A stretch of 64,000 nucleotides of DNA from Rhinopithecus roxellana (Eukaryota; Chordata; Mammalia; Primates; Cercopithecidae): the NCBI RefSeq assembly GCF_007565055.1, contig NC_044553.1, forward strand, positions 44,939,420 to 45,003,419. Reading direction: 5' to 3'. Position 1 is the first letter of the stretch. Every line of letters begins with the position of its first letter. The notes beneath the pieces were generated by a model. It searched no databases. It saw nothing but the letters and a program-made list of their open reading frames with translations, and was not told the origin of the DNA. The translations under genes were made by a program, and so were the position numbers. Positions 38,293 through 47,729 of this stretch are shown in pieces.

Positions 38293-38337
<45 letters not shown>

Positions 38338-38364
38338 TGTTATGTGTGAACTTGATCCTGCCAC
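34199..38364 (-). pseudogene. LINE-1 ORF2 (endonuclease/reverse transcriptase), disrupted
   Basis: The frame opens MAGSSSHITI at 38364 and is cut there by the AluYR at 38012-38332. Beyond it the endonuclease frame continues to about 37235 (37733-37203 includes LTILNIYAPNTGAP and HTRIMGDFNTPLS), where a frameshift occurs. A nonsense codon follows near 37040. The reverse-transcriptase part is in 36742-35828, with the catalytic box FADD at about 35918-35929. Further frameshifts lie near 35885 and 34830. The C-terminal piece (34801-34199) ends LIGGN as usual. At least three frameshifts, one stop and one Alu insertion make it non-functional. Confidence 0.93.
38012..38332 (+). mobile_element. Young AluYR-like SINE in L1 ORF2, sense to the window
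   Basis: Full dimer (gggccgggcgcggtggctca at its start) with a pure A tail of about 39. Perfect 16-bp target-site duplications aatattgttatgtgtg lie at 37996-38011 and 38333-38348. Diagnostic text ggctcaagcctgtaatccc and gagatccggccactgcactc is what I associate with Old World monkey AluYR. It is the youngest element of the nest. Confidence 0.95.
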
Positions 38365-38427
38365 TATGATATTAACTGGTTATTTTGCTCGTTAGTTGAT
38401 GCAGTTTCTTCCTAGCCTTGATGGTCT

Positions 38428-39444
38428 TTACATTTTGGCATGTTTTTCCAATGTCTGGTACCAGTTGTTCCTTTCCATGTTTAGGGCTTCCTTCAGGGTC
38501 TCTTGTAAGGCAGGCCTGGTAGTGACAAAATCTCTAAGCATTTGCTTATCTGTAAAGGATTTTATTTCTCCTTCACTTATGAAACTTAGTTTGGCTGGAT
38601 ATGAAATTCTGGGTTGAAAATTCTTTTCTTTAAGAACGTTGAATATTGGCCCCCACTCTCTTCTGGCTTGTAGAGTTTCTGCCGAGAGATCTGCTGTTAG
38701 TCTGATGGGCTTCCCTTTGTGGGTAACCCGACCTTTCTCTCTGGCTGCCCTTAAGATTCTTTCCCTCATTTCAACTTTGGTGAATCTGGCAATTATGTGT
38801 CTTGGAGTTGCTCTTCTCACGGAGTATCTTTGTGGCATTCTCTCTATTTCCTGAAGTTGAATGTTGGCCTGCCCTACTAGGTTGGGGAAGTTCTCCTGGA
38901 TGATATCCTGAAGAGTGTTTTCCAACTTGGTTCCATTTTCCCCCTCACTTTCAGGCACCCCAATCAGACGTAGATTTGGTCTTTTTACATAATCCCATAC
39001 TTCTTGCAGGCTTTGTTCATTTCTTTTTCTTCTTTTTTCTTTTGGTTTCTCTTCTCGCTTCATTTCATTCATTTGATCCTCAATCGCTGATACTCTTTCT
39101 TCCAGTTGATCGAGTTGGTTACTGAAGCTTGTGCATTTGTCACATATTTCTCGTGTCATGGTTTTCATCTCTGTCATTTCATTTATGACGTTCTCTGCAT
39201 TAATGAGTCTAGCTGTCAATTCTTCCACTCTTTTTTCAAGATTTTTAGTTTCTTTGCGCTGGGTACGTAATTCCTCCTTTAGCTCTGAGAAGTTTGATGG
39301 ACTGAAGCCTTCTTCTCTCATCTCGTCAAAGTCATTCTCTGACCAGCTTTGATCCGTTGCTGGCGATGGGCTGCGCTCCTTTGCAGGGAGAGATGCGCTC
39401 TTATTTTTTGAATTTCCAGCTTTTCTGCCCTGCTTTTTCCCCAT
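38428..39444 (-). CDS. LINE-1 ORF1 protein, intact 338 residues
   Basis: An uninterrupted frame starts MGKKQGRKAGNSKNKS and ends EKHAKM, the full length for primate ORF1p. A coiled-coil region lies at about residues 50-150 (LEKRVEELTARLINAENV, QLDQLEERVSAIEDQMNEMK). The RNA-recognition domain follows at about 155-250 (RPNLRLIGVPE, ATPRHIIARFTKVE). The C-terminal domain contains LTADLSAETLQARREW and NFQPRISYP. Known role: a trimeric nucleic-acid-binding chaperone that packages L1 RNA. ORF2 lies 63 bp downstream on the same strand. The frame is open although ORF2 is dead, so the insertion is fairly young or by chance spared. Whether it is expressed cannot be told. Confidence 0.93.
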   Translation of the reverse strand: MGKKQGRKAGNSKNKSASLPAKERSPSPATDQSWSENDFDEMREEGFSPSNFSELKEELRTQRKETKNLEKRVEELTARLINAENVINEMTEMKTMTREICDKCTSFSNQLDQLEERVSAIEDQMNEMKREEKPKEKRRKRNEQSLQEVWDYVKRPNLRLIGVPESEGENGTKLENTLQDIIQENFPNLVGQANIQLQEIERMPQRYSVRRATPRHIIARFTKVEMRERILRAAREKGRVTHKGKPIRLTADLSAETLQARREWGPIFNVLKEKNFQPRISYPAKLSFISEGEIKSFTDKQMLRDFVTTRPALQETLKEALNMERNNWYQTLEKHAKM

Positions 39445-40476
39445 CTTTGTGGTTTTATCTGCCTCTGGTCTTTGATGATGTGACGTACTGATGGGGTTTT
39501 GGTATAGGTGTCCTTCCTGTTTGACAGTTTTCCTTCTAACAGTCAGGACCCTCAGCTGTAGGTCTGTTGGAGATTACTTGAGGTCCACTCCAGACCCTGT
39601 TTGCCTGGGTATCAGCAGCAGAGGTTGCAGAAGATAGAATATTGCTGAACAGCGAGTGTACCTGTCTGATTCTTACTTTGGAAGCTTCCTCTCAGGGGTG
39701 TACTCCACCCTGTGAGGTGTGGGGTGTCAGACTGCCCCTAGTGGGGGATGTCTCCCAGTTAGGCTACTCAGGGGTCAGGGACCCACTTGAGCAGGCAGTC
39801 TGTCCCTTCTCAGATCTCAACCTCCGTGTTGGGAGACCCACTGCTCTCTTCAAAGCTGTCAGACAGAGTCGTTTGCGTCTGCACAGGTTTCTGCTACTTT
39901 TGTTGTTGCTGTTGTTAACTGTACCCTGTCCCCAGAGGTGGAGTCTACAGAGACAGGCAGGTTTCCTTGAGCTGCTGTGAGCTCCGCCCAGTTCGAGCTT
40001 CCCAGTGGCTTTGTTTACCTACTTATGCCTCAGCAATGGCGGGCGCCCCTCCCCCAGCCTCACTGCTGCCTTGCGGTTAGATCGCAGACTGCTGTGTTAG
40101 CAATGGGGGAGGCTCCGTGGGTGTGGGACCCTCCCGGCCAGGTGTGGGATATATTCTCCTGGTGTACCCGTTTGCTTAAAGCGCAGTATTGGGGTGGGAG
40201 TTACCCGATTTTCCAGATGTTGTGTGTCTCAGTTCCCCTGGCTAGGAAAAGGGATTCCCTTCCCCCTTGTGCTTCCCGGGTGAGGCGATGTCTCGCCCTG
40301 CTTCAGCTCTCGCTGGTCGGGCTGCAGCAACTGACCAGCACCGATTGTCTGGCACTCCCTAGTGAGATGACCCCAGTACCTCAGTTGAAAATGCAGAAAT
40401 CACCGGTCTTCTGTGTCACTCACGCTGGGAGTTGGAGACTGGAGCTGTTCCTATTCGGCCATCTTGCTCCACCCCC
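39445..40476 (-). promoter_or_regulatory. LINE-1 5' UTR with internal promoter
   Basis: About 1.03 kb upstream of ORF1. The 5' terminus carries a YY1-type aagatggccgaata (about 40454-40467, minus strand). In human L1 this region drives sense transcription and an antisense promoter; the antisense side here faces downstream on the plus strand. An antisense start matching the known ORF0 position (ATG 40036, MAGAPPPAS) stops after 14 codons at 40078-40080. Confidence 0.75.
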
Positions 40477-40491
40477 GAGATTAATGTTTTC

Positions 40492-41068
40492 ATGCCTACT
40501 AACACAACATTCATTCAGCAGCTCATGGATCAAGGTGTAATTTCTGCTTTCAAGTCTTACAATTTAAGAAATACATGTCATAAGGCTATAGACAGTGCCA
40601 TACGTAGTAATTCCTCTGATGAATTTGGGCAAAGTAAATAGAAAATCTTCTGGAAAGGACTCACCATTGTAGATGCCATTAAGAATATTTGTGATTCATG
40701 GGAAGAGGTCAAAAATCAACATTAATGGGAGTTTGGAAGAAGTTGATTCCAACGCTCATGCATGACTTTGAGGGGTTCAAGACTTTAGTGGAGGAATAAA
40801 CTGCAGATGTGATGGAAATTGCAAGAACTAATTCTATTAATTCTATTAGAAGTAATTCTAGCTCTAGAATTAGAAGTGGAGCCTGAAGATGGTACTGAAT
40901 TGCTGCCATCTCATGAAGCAATCATTTTCATTTGCTATCATTTCAGAACTTGAAATGACGAAGAGTTGCTTCCTGTGGTGGAACAAAGAAAGTGATTTTT
41001 TGAGAGAGAATCTACTCCTGGTGAATATGCTGTGAATATTGTTGAAATGACAACAAAGGATTTAGAAT
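40492..41068 (+). pseudogene. Tigger1 transposase C-terminal half, decayed
   Basis: Continues the transposase after the L1: NTTFIQQLMDQGVISAFKSY, a stop at 40641, then readable pieces such as a DFEGFKT-like stretch near 40768 and an EVEPEDGTELLPSHE-like stretch near 40875. Several stops and indels; no function expected. It is split again by the Alu at 41069. Confidence 0.8.
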
Positions 41069-41360
41069 TTTTTTGGGGGGGGGGGTCTCGCTCTGTCACA
41101 CAGGCTGGAGTGCAGTGACAGGATCATAGCTCACTGCAGCCTTGACCTCCCAGGCTCAAGCAATCCTCCCACCTCAGCACCCCCTGAGTAGCTTGGATTA
41201 CAGGTGCACATCACCATGCCTGGCTAATTTTCTTGTATTTAGTAGAGATGGGGTTTTGCCATGTTGCCCAGTCTGGTCTTGAACTCCTGGAATCAAGTGA
41301 TCCACCGGCCTTGGCCTCTCATAGTCTTGAGTTTACAGGTGTGAGCCACCATGCCCAGCA
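41069..41360 (-). mobile_element. Alu in Tigger1, antisense
   Basis: The tail is a short T-run followed by a 12-13-base G-run, then gtctcgctctgtcacacagg to agccaccatgcccagca. Target-site duplications ggatttagaat lie at 41058-41068 and 41361-41371. Confidence 0.92.
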
Positions 41361-42085
41361 GGATTTAGAATATTTCATAAACTTAGTTGATTAAGAGGTG
41401 GCAGGGTTTTAGAAGATTGATCCCAATTTGGAAAGAAGTTCTGTGGGTAAAATACTGTCAAATAATGTCACATGCTACAGGGAAATCTTTGGTGAAAGGA
41501 AGAGTCAATTGATGTAGCAATCTTCATTGTTGTCTTGTTTTAAGAAGTTGTCACAGTCACCCCACCCTTCAGCGATCACAACCCTGATGAGTCAGCAGCC
41601 ATCAACATTGAGGCAAGACCCTCCACCAGCAAAAAGATTGTAATTCACTGAAGGCTAAATTATACTTGCTAGTTCTTTTTAGCAATAAAGTATTTACAAA
41701 TTAGGTATATACATTTTTAGACATAATGCTATTACAGAGTTAATAGACTACAGTGTAGTGTAAAGATAACTTCTATATGCACTGGGAGACAAATTGTGTG
41801 ACTTGCCTTATTGTGATATTTACTTTATTGCAGTGGTCGGGAATTGAATCCATGTTATCTCCAAGACATGCCTGTACTCAATGGCCACTTTCTCTTAGTC
41901 TCCTTTGCAGATTCCTTCTCATCTTCACAATCACTAAACATTGAAATCCTCAGGATTCTCACCCTTCTCTACCATGCTCACTCCTTTGATGACCTCATCT
42001 AGCCTCTTGGTTTTAAATACCATTTATATTTAATGACTCCCAAACTTTTATCTCTAGTTCAGACCTTGTCTCTGAACTCAACTGC

Positions 42086-42320
42086 AACAAAAGTGCTCTG
42101 AGGAGAGTTGGAAGCTCTTGGGTTAGGAATCAGGGGATAGAATGGGGTGGTGGTGGCAGTGGTGGTGGTGGTGAAGATGGTGGCAGAGTTCTTGCTTTGG
42201 TATTAGCCAAGTCACTTCACTTCTTCGGATTTGAGTGTTTCACTTTCTGAAACGAACGATTGGACCTAGTCAGTATCTCCCAAAATATGATGTTCAAATG
42301 AACTACCATGCTCTGTTGCC
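42086..42320 (+). repeat. MIR-like SINE with G-rich core, copy 1
   Basis: It starts caacaaaagtgctctgagg, has a (GGT)n-like core at about 42145-42185, then a MIR-like tail ccaagtcacttcacttcttc. A diverged relative with a G-rich run at the same place lies at 50239-50480. It interrupts L2 text. Confidence 0.5.
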
Positions 42321-42647
42321 TGGACCAATTGCAAGGGCTTCTGATCTGGTCTCCCTGTTCCAGCCCTTGTCCACATGACAGTGAGGTCTCATCATGGCAG
42401 CCAGCATGTGTTGTAAAGCCAGAAGTCAGATCAGGTCATTTCTCCACCCTGAGCCCTTCACTGACTCCCATCTGACTCAGAATCAAAGCTAAAGTCATAA
42501 TGGTAACTTACAAGCCTCCACATGCCCCTGCTTCCATCATCTCTGACAGTATCACTTGACTCCAGCCACATGGGCCTCCTTGCTACTGCCAGAACTTGGC
42601 AAGAGTGTTTCTGCCTAAGGGCTTGTGCACAGCTGGCACAGCTTCTT

Positions 42648-43140
42648 CCAAACTCCTGTTAATGTTGATAGTTTGACCTCTTCCCATGAATCGTGAATAT
42701 TCTTAAAGGCATCTAGAATGGTGAGTCCTTTCCAGAAGGTTTTCAATTTACTTTGCTCACGTTCATCGGAAGAATCACTGTGTATGGCATGATCTATGGT
42801 TTTATGACATTTTTTTTTTTTTTTTTTTTTTTTTGAGACGGAGTCTCGCTCTGTCGCCCAGGCTGGAGTTCAGTGGCTGGATCTCAGCTCACTGCAAGCT
42901 CCGCCTCCCAGGTTTACGCCATTCTCCTGCCTCAGCCTCCCGAGTAGCTGGGACTACAGGCACCCGCCACCTCACCCGGCTAGTTTTTTGTATTTTTTAG
43001 TAGAGACGGGGTTTCACCGTGTTAGCCAGGATGGTCTTGATCTCTTGACCTCGTGATCCGCCCGTCTCAGCCTCCCAAAGTGCTGGGATTACAGGCTTGA
43101 ACCACCGTGTCCGGCCAATGACATGTATTTCGTAAAGGCA
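42648..43140 (-). mobile_element. Inverted Tigger1 transposase fragment in L2 (split by an AluYR)
   Basis: 42648-42803 plus 43118-43140 is the reverse complement of Tigger1 at about 40560-40737 (gacctcttcccatgaatc, gtgagtcctttccagaag, atgacatgtatttc). No terminal repeats are present. L2 sequence lies on both sides. Confidence 0.8.
42811..43116 (-). mobile_element. Young AluYR-like SINE, antisense
   Basis: A T-run of 24, then gagacggagtctcgctctgt to ccaccgtgtccggcc. Target-site duplications atgacat lie at 42804-42810 and 43118-43124. It carries tggctggatctcagctcact and aggcttgaaccaccg, typical of Old World monkey AluY. Confidence 0.93.
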
Positions 43141-43435
43141 GCTGCCTTGAATATTCCCTCCCCAAATATCAGGGGGGCTGGTTTCCTGCAAGTATCGGTT
43201 CAAATGTCACCTTATCAGGGATGACAATGAATATAACATAGCCCCCTACTGCTTTGTCTTCATAGAATTGTGTGTTTTTCTGTTTATTGTCTAAGATCCC
43301 CCATTAGGATATGAGTGCAGGGATGTTTATGTGTTTATTGCTACATGTCCAGGCTAGAATAGTGCTAGACACTTAGCATTCAATAACATTTTGATAACTG
43401 AATGAATGAATGAATGAGTGAATGAATGAAATGAG

Positions 43436-44717
43436 AGGAGACAATGAGCGGATGGAGTGGAAGAAGGGCAGGCTTGGAGGGCCACATTTGCATGTCCCTG
43501 AGGGCCTGTTTGCTTCCACATGGAGTAACCCCCTCCTATGTACCTGGCGATTTGTTGTCAAGGGGATGACTTTGCATCTGTGGTTTCTCTTGATTCTTAT
43601 GCCTGCCCTGAGGTAGGTATTTTATCCTAGCATTCTCCAGAGAAGGAAATTCAGGACCAGCGAGGCGGGGGCTTTCTCGAAGTCACAGCCTCTTAAGGCC
43701 TGGGTCTAAGTCAAGCACCCTTTTTCATTTCCTGAGCAGCCTTTGCTGTTGTGCTGTTTGAATTCCATGCAGTTAGTGCCTGGCTTTCACAGAGGGCTGG
43801 CGAGGATGGGGTGGGGAAGAACCATGGAGCATGTTACCAAGGCCCTCACACTGGGCTCTGGGTGGACCCTTCCTTTGGTCCTGACAGCAGCACTTTCACA
43901 GATATTCTCCTTCATGATCAGGGAGAACAGTGGAAACAGAAGGCAAGCAGCACAGAAACAGCCCTCTCTAGCTCACCTTTCCAGATCTTAGACTGTGCCT
44001 TCCGCCACCACTGCCTCACCCATAGCACCAGTCCTGCACTTAAGCAACTGCCCGTACCAGCAGCTCAGACCCACCCCTTACTCCCAAGACGATGCTGAGC
44101 AAGTTCCTTAACTGCTCTAAACCTCCTGTCTGAAAGGTGGGAATAATCATCATAGTATCGCCTTCGCAGGCTTGTTGCAAGGATGAGACAGTCTTGACAT
44201 AAACAACTGTTACTCCTCCGGCTTCCAGCCTGAGAGGCTGGTTTCATCTTAACATCTTCCCACCTGCCCCCTGACTTGGATTCACTGCTTTATGGGAGAG
44301 AACAGAAAAGTCAGGTTGCCCACCTAGAACCCCTCCATGAGGCACGGCTTTGCCCTTTGGTCTTCAAGACTGATCCCAATTCATATGTCACAGAAGCCAC
44401 AGCATTCACAGACGAAGACCTGGACATTCCTTTAGTAATAAGTGTCGTCCTGTCGCACTGTGGTTCCTAAGTCTGGAAGCTAGAGTTCCTAAGTTTGGAA
44501 GAAATGGAGTTCATAGGACAAGAATATGCCTGAGGGGATGACATGGGCACTCAGCTTTGGTGTACCTGTGGGGGTCCTCCAGGAGATCTTGCAGGCAGGT
44601 CTAGGGGGCCACTAGCAAGGCAAGCCTGACTTGTGGGAGAAAGGTGGTGACTGGGGATCAAGGATGAGGCTCCTTCATAAAAGAAGGTGGTGAAGCCCAT
44701 CGATGAGATGTGCAGGG
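43436..44717 (+). other. Non-coding; one antisense MIR relic
   Basis: About 43580-43715 resembles an antisense MIR (ggtaggtattttatcctagc). The short ORFs at 43743-44470 have no recognised similarity. Confidence 0.45.
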
Positions 44718-44957
44718 AGGCCGGGCACAGTGGCTCACACCTATAATCTCAGCACTTTGGGAGGCCGAGGTGGGTGGATCACCTGAGGTCAGGAGTTTGA
44801 GACCAGCCTGGCCAACATGGGGAAACCCCATCTCTACTAAAAATACACAAAATTAGCTGGGTGTGGTGGCACACACCTATAGTCGTAGTTACTTGTGATG
44901 CTAAGACAGGAGAATCACTTGAACCCAGGAGGCAGAGGTTGCAGTGAGCTCAGATTC
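44718..44957 (+). mobile_element. Alu (S-type), 3'-truncated, sense
   Basis: Starts ggccgggcacagtggctcac and runs to gaggttgcagtgagctcag, then breaks off into unrelated sequence without an A tail. Confidence 0.88.
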
Positions 44958-45683
44958 CTTGTTAAAAAAGCTGCCCAGGGAGAGCACAGAGCAGGAAGAG
45001 AAAAGGACAAGCAACACAGCCCTGGGAGGCACCGTGGCAGGTGAACAGGACAGGCCTCACGTGCAGCAGACTCATGCTGGACTCAAGTCCTGCCCTCACA
45101 GACCTTCTAGAGCTGCCACATGCACACAGCATCCTTATCTGAAGTAGACAGGACCACAGGACAAAGAGAGCACCAACCGCGTCACTTGCAAGCATGGGGC
45201 CAGGAAGATGCCATGAAAGAGGGAGTCAGAACCATGTCTTGAACCAGAGGTAGGATATGGATGGATGATGGAGAGATGGGTAGACACAGCATTTACAAAG
45301 GAAGGAAGCAGGGAAATTCAGGACATCTGGGAAATGGAGAAATTGGTAATATCTGGCCAGAGGTACCTATAGAATAATGCAGACTTGAATTAGAATGCAG
45401 AAGAATTTAAAAAGTATATGGGTCACAGATTGAAGTTTAGGGGGATTTTGAAATGTATGCGATGATGGCAGACACGGAGATGGATATTAGTATGCAAGAC
45501 ACTTATCAGGCAGAGCTCCTGAAAGAAGCACCTGTGAAAGGGAAGAAAAAGAAGCAGAATTGGGCAAGGGAGAAGCTGGTGTGCCTCACTGGGCTGTGAT
45601 GAGGTCTCAACAAAGGACTCAGGCGACTTCACACGGAGGTCTGGAGCTTGGGAAGCCCTTCAGCTCTGTTTCCCTGTCAGGGG
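44958..45683 (+). other. Non-coding, no recognised repeat
   Basis: Purine-rich unique sequence; nothing gene-like seen. Confidence 0.45.
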
Positions 45684-46104
45684 TGTAGTGGGCTGAACAT
45701 AGGCCCCAAAAAGGTATGTCCTAGTCCCAACCCTCAGTACCTGTGGATGTCACCTTACCTGGTGTTTGCAAATGTAATTAAATGAAGGAGGTTAAGATCA
45801 TTATCCTGTACTTAAGAATGAGTTCTAAATCCAATAAATGGTGTCCTCATAAGAGAAAGGAGAGATTGGACACTCAGACACGCAGGGCAGAAGCCCAGGA
45901 AAGACAGGAGCAGAGATGGGAGCGATGTATGTAATACATGCCAAAGAACGCGAAGAATTGCCTGCAGCCGCCAAATGCTTGGAGAAAATCATAGAACTGA
46001 CCTCCCCTCAGAGCCTCAGGAAGGAGCCAACCAGGTTCCTGCTGACACCTTGATTTCAGCTTTCTAGTCACCACAACTTCAAGGGAACACATTTCTGTTT
46101 TATT

Positions 46105-47667
46105 TATGTGAGACAGAGTCTTGCTCTGCCCAGGCTGGAGTGCAGCAGCGTGATCTCGGCTCACGGCAAGCCATGCCTCCCAGATTCACACCATTCTCCT
46201 GCCTCAGCCTCCTGCGTAGCTGGTGTGTCCGGAATTCGTGCGTTCGTGGTCTCACTGACTTCAAGAATGAAGCCGCGGATCCAGGTGAGTGTTACAGTTC
46301 TTAAAGATGGTGTGTCCAGAGTTTATTCCTTCTGATATTCACACATCTTCAGAGTTTCCTCCTCCTGGTGTGTTTGTGGTCTCACTGGCTTCAGGAGTGA
46401 AGCTGCAGACTTTCAGGTGAGTGTTACAGCTCCTAAAGGCAGCCTGAGGGTACATCTGGAGTTATTCATTCTTCCCGGTGGGTTCCTGATCTCCCTGGCT
46501 TCAGGAGTGAAGCTGCAGACCTTTGCAATGACTGTTACAGTTCATGAAGGTAGTGTGAACCCAAGGAGTCAGCAACAATAAGATTTATTGCAAAGAGCAA
46601 AAGAACACACCTCCACAGCATGGAAGAGGGCCCAAGTGGGTTGCCATTGCTGGGGCTGGCAGCCTGCTTTTATTGCCTTATCTGACCCCACCCACATCCT
46701 GTTGATTGGTCCATTTCACAGAGAGCTGATTGGTCCGTTTTGACTGGGTGCTGAAGGGTGCATTTACAAACCTTGAGCTAGACACAGAGCACTGATTGGT
46801 GCATTTACAATCCTTCAGCTAGACATAAAAGTTCTCCAAGTCCCCACCCAGCTGGCTTCGCTCAGTGGAACTCATGCAGGGCCTGTGGGCAGAGGTGCCC
46901 ACCAGTTCCACACCACTAGCCCACACTCCTCAGCCCTTGGGTGGCCGATGGGACCAGGTGCCGGCACAGCAGGGGGCTGCGCCTGTCCGGGAGATTCGGG
47001 CAGCGTGGGACCTGATGGTAGGCGGGAGGGGGGCTCGGGCATGACGGGCTGCAGGTCCCCAGCCCTGCCCCACGGGAAGGTGGCAGAGGCCCGGAGGCCC
47101 TGCGAGAATTTGAGCGGTCACAGGCGGGCCTGCAGTGCTGGGAAACCCAGCGCACCCTCTGCAGCCTGGGTGCTAAGCCCCTCACTGCCTGGGGCCAGCG
47201 GCATCAGCCGGCTGCTCAGAGTGCGGGACCCACCGGTCCTGCGCTCACCTGGAACTCACACTGGCCTCCTGGCCCTTGAGCAGTGCCCGCAGCCCCAGTT
47301 TCTGCCTGCGTCCCTCCCTCCACACCTTCTGGCAAGCAGAGGGAGTCGGCTCTGGCCTTGGCCAGCCCAGAGAGGGGCTCCCACAGTGCAGCTGTGGGCT
47401 GAAGTGCTCCTCAAGCATGAGCAGAACGGACGCCTAGGCCGAGAAAGTGCCGAGAGCAAGCGAAGGCTCCCAGGACATTGTCACCTATCACTGGGACTAC
47501 AGGTGCCTGCCACAATGCCCAGCTAATTTTTTTTTTTTTTTTGTATTTTTAGTGGAGAGAGCGTTTCCCCGTGTTAGCCAGGATGGTCTTGATCTCCTGA
47601 CCTTGTGATCCACCTGCCTCGGTCTCCCAAAGTGCTGGGATTACAGTCGTGAGCCACCACACCCAGC
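46105..47667 (-). mobile_element. Alu, antisense, split by a solo LTR12
   Basis: The 3' part is at 46105-46223 (gagacagagtcttgctctg to ctcctgcgtagctgg) and the 5' part at 47491-47667 (ctgggactacaggtgcctgc to cgtgagccaccacacccagc). The two halves join into one ordinary Alu. Confidence 0.9.
46224..47490 (-). mobile_element. Solo LTR12 (HERV9-type, ERV1), antisense
   Basis: 1267 bp running from tg to ca, with a 4-bp target-site duplication ctgg (46220-46223 and 47491-47494), as expected for ERV1. The 5' side in the window has three imperfect repeats of a block containing gcttcaggagtgaagctgca. The middle has repeated ctgattggt and gagctagacacag motifs, and the other side is GC- and CpG-rich. No viral genes remain. 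LTR12 promoters are active in germline and some somatic tissues in apes; activity here is unknown. Confidence 0.88.
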
Positions 47668-47729
47668 CTGTTGTTTTAAATCAACCAGTTTGTGGTAATT
47701 TGTTGTGGTAGCCCAACGAAATGAATACA

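Larger units (their letters stand above)
32869..40476 (-). mobile_element. Full-length L1PA-type LINE-1 insertion carrying a 1.07-kb 3' transduction, antisense
   Basis: A 15-bp direct repeat gagattaatgttttc flanks the whole block (32854-32868 and 40477-40491) and lies inside Tigger1 sequence that is continuous once the block is removed. Reading the minus strand: L1 5' end at 40476 (tggagcaagatggccgaata, YY1-type site), 5' UTR, ORF1, ORF2, 3' UTR and A-rich end at about 33960. Non-L1 sequence follows from 33959 to 32890, then an A tail at 32889-32869. An AATAAA (plus-strand tttatt 32902-32907) sits just before this second tail. This is the arrangement expected from read-through past the weak L1 signal. 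An AluYR splits ORF2. Confidence 0.9.
31151..41874 (+). mobile_element. Full-length Tigger1 (pogo-type DNA transposon), 5' and 3' ends intact, interrupted three times
   Basis: The 5' terminus cagccatacttcattttat follows TA at 31149-31150. The 3' terminus gacatgcctg precedes TA at 41875-41876, as expected for TA-targeting. Transposase coding pieces are legible: LNQSLIQSKALILFNSVKAE near 32200, DKTAFYWKKMSSRT near 32465, DNAP near 32808, and FKSYNLRNTCHKAI near 40550. Frames are broken by stops and indels, so it is dead. Own sequence is 31151-31661, 31985-32868, 40492-41068 and 41372-41874. Insertions are an Alu at 31662-31970, the L1 at 32869-40476 and an Alu at 41069-41360. Confidence 0.92.
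30965..43435 (+). mobile_element. L2 LINE, sense, split into four segments by later insertions
   Basis: L2 reverse-transcriptase-region text occurs at 30965-31150 (aaggtcaccagtgaccttca) and resumes at 41877 (tctcttagtctcctttgcag) after the Tigger1. L2 3'-half text continues at 42325-42647 (gtcagatcaggtcatttctc) and 43141-43435 (ttcaaatgtcaccttatcag), ending in (GAAT)n. 42086-42320 is a MIR-like SINE. Frames are destroyed. Confidence 0.75.
45684..47729 (+). mobile_element. MLT1-type MaLR LTR, sense, split by an Alu
   Basis: It begins tgtagtgggctgaacatagg and follows MLT1-like text (caaatgtaattaaatgaagg, gtgtcctcataagagaaagg, ccttgatttcagctttctag) to about 46100. It resumes at 47668 with tgttgttttaaatcaaccag and ends gaaatgaataca. 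Confidence 0.75.

Noticed and set aside
39977..40540. 187-codon plus-strand ORF
   Set aside because: It is antisense to the L1 5' UTR and runs out into Tigger1. It is a by-product of GC-rich sequence, not a gene.
46885..47526. 213-codon plus-strand ORF
   Set aside because: It lies in the GC-rich part of the LTR12 and has Pro/Gly/Arg-rich random composition. An absence of stops is expected at this GC content.
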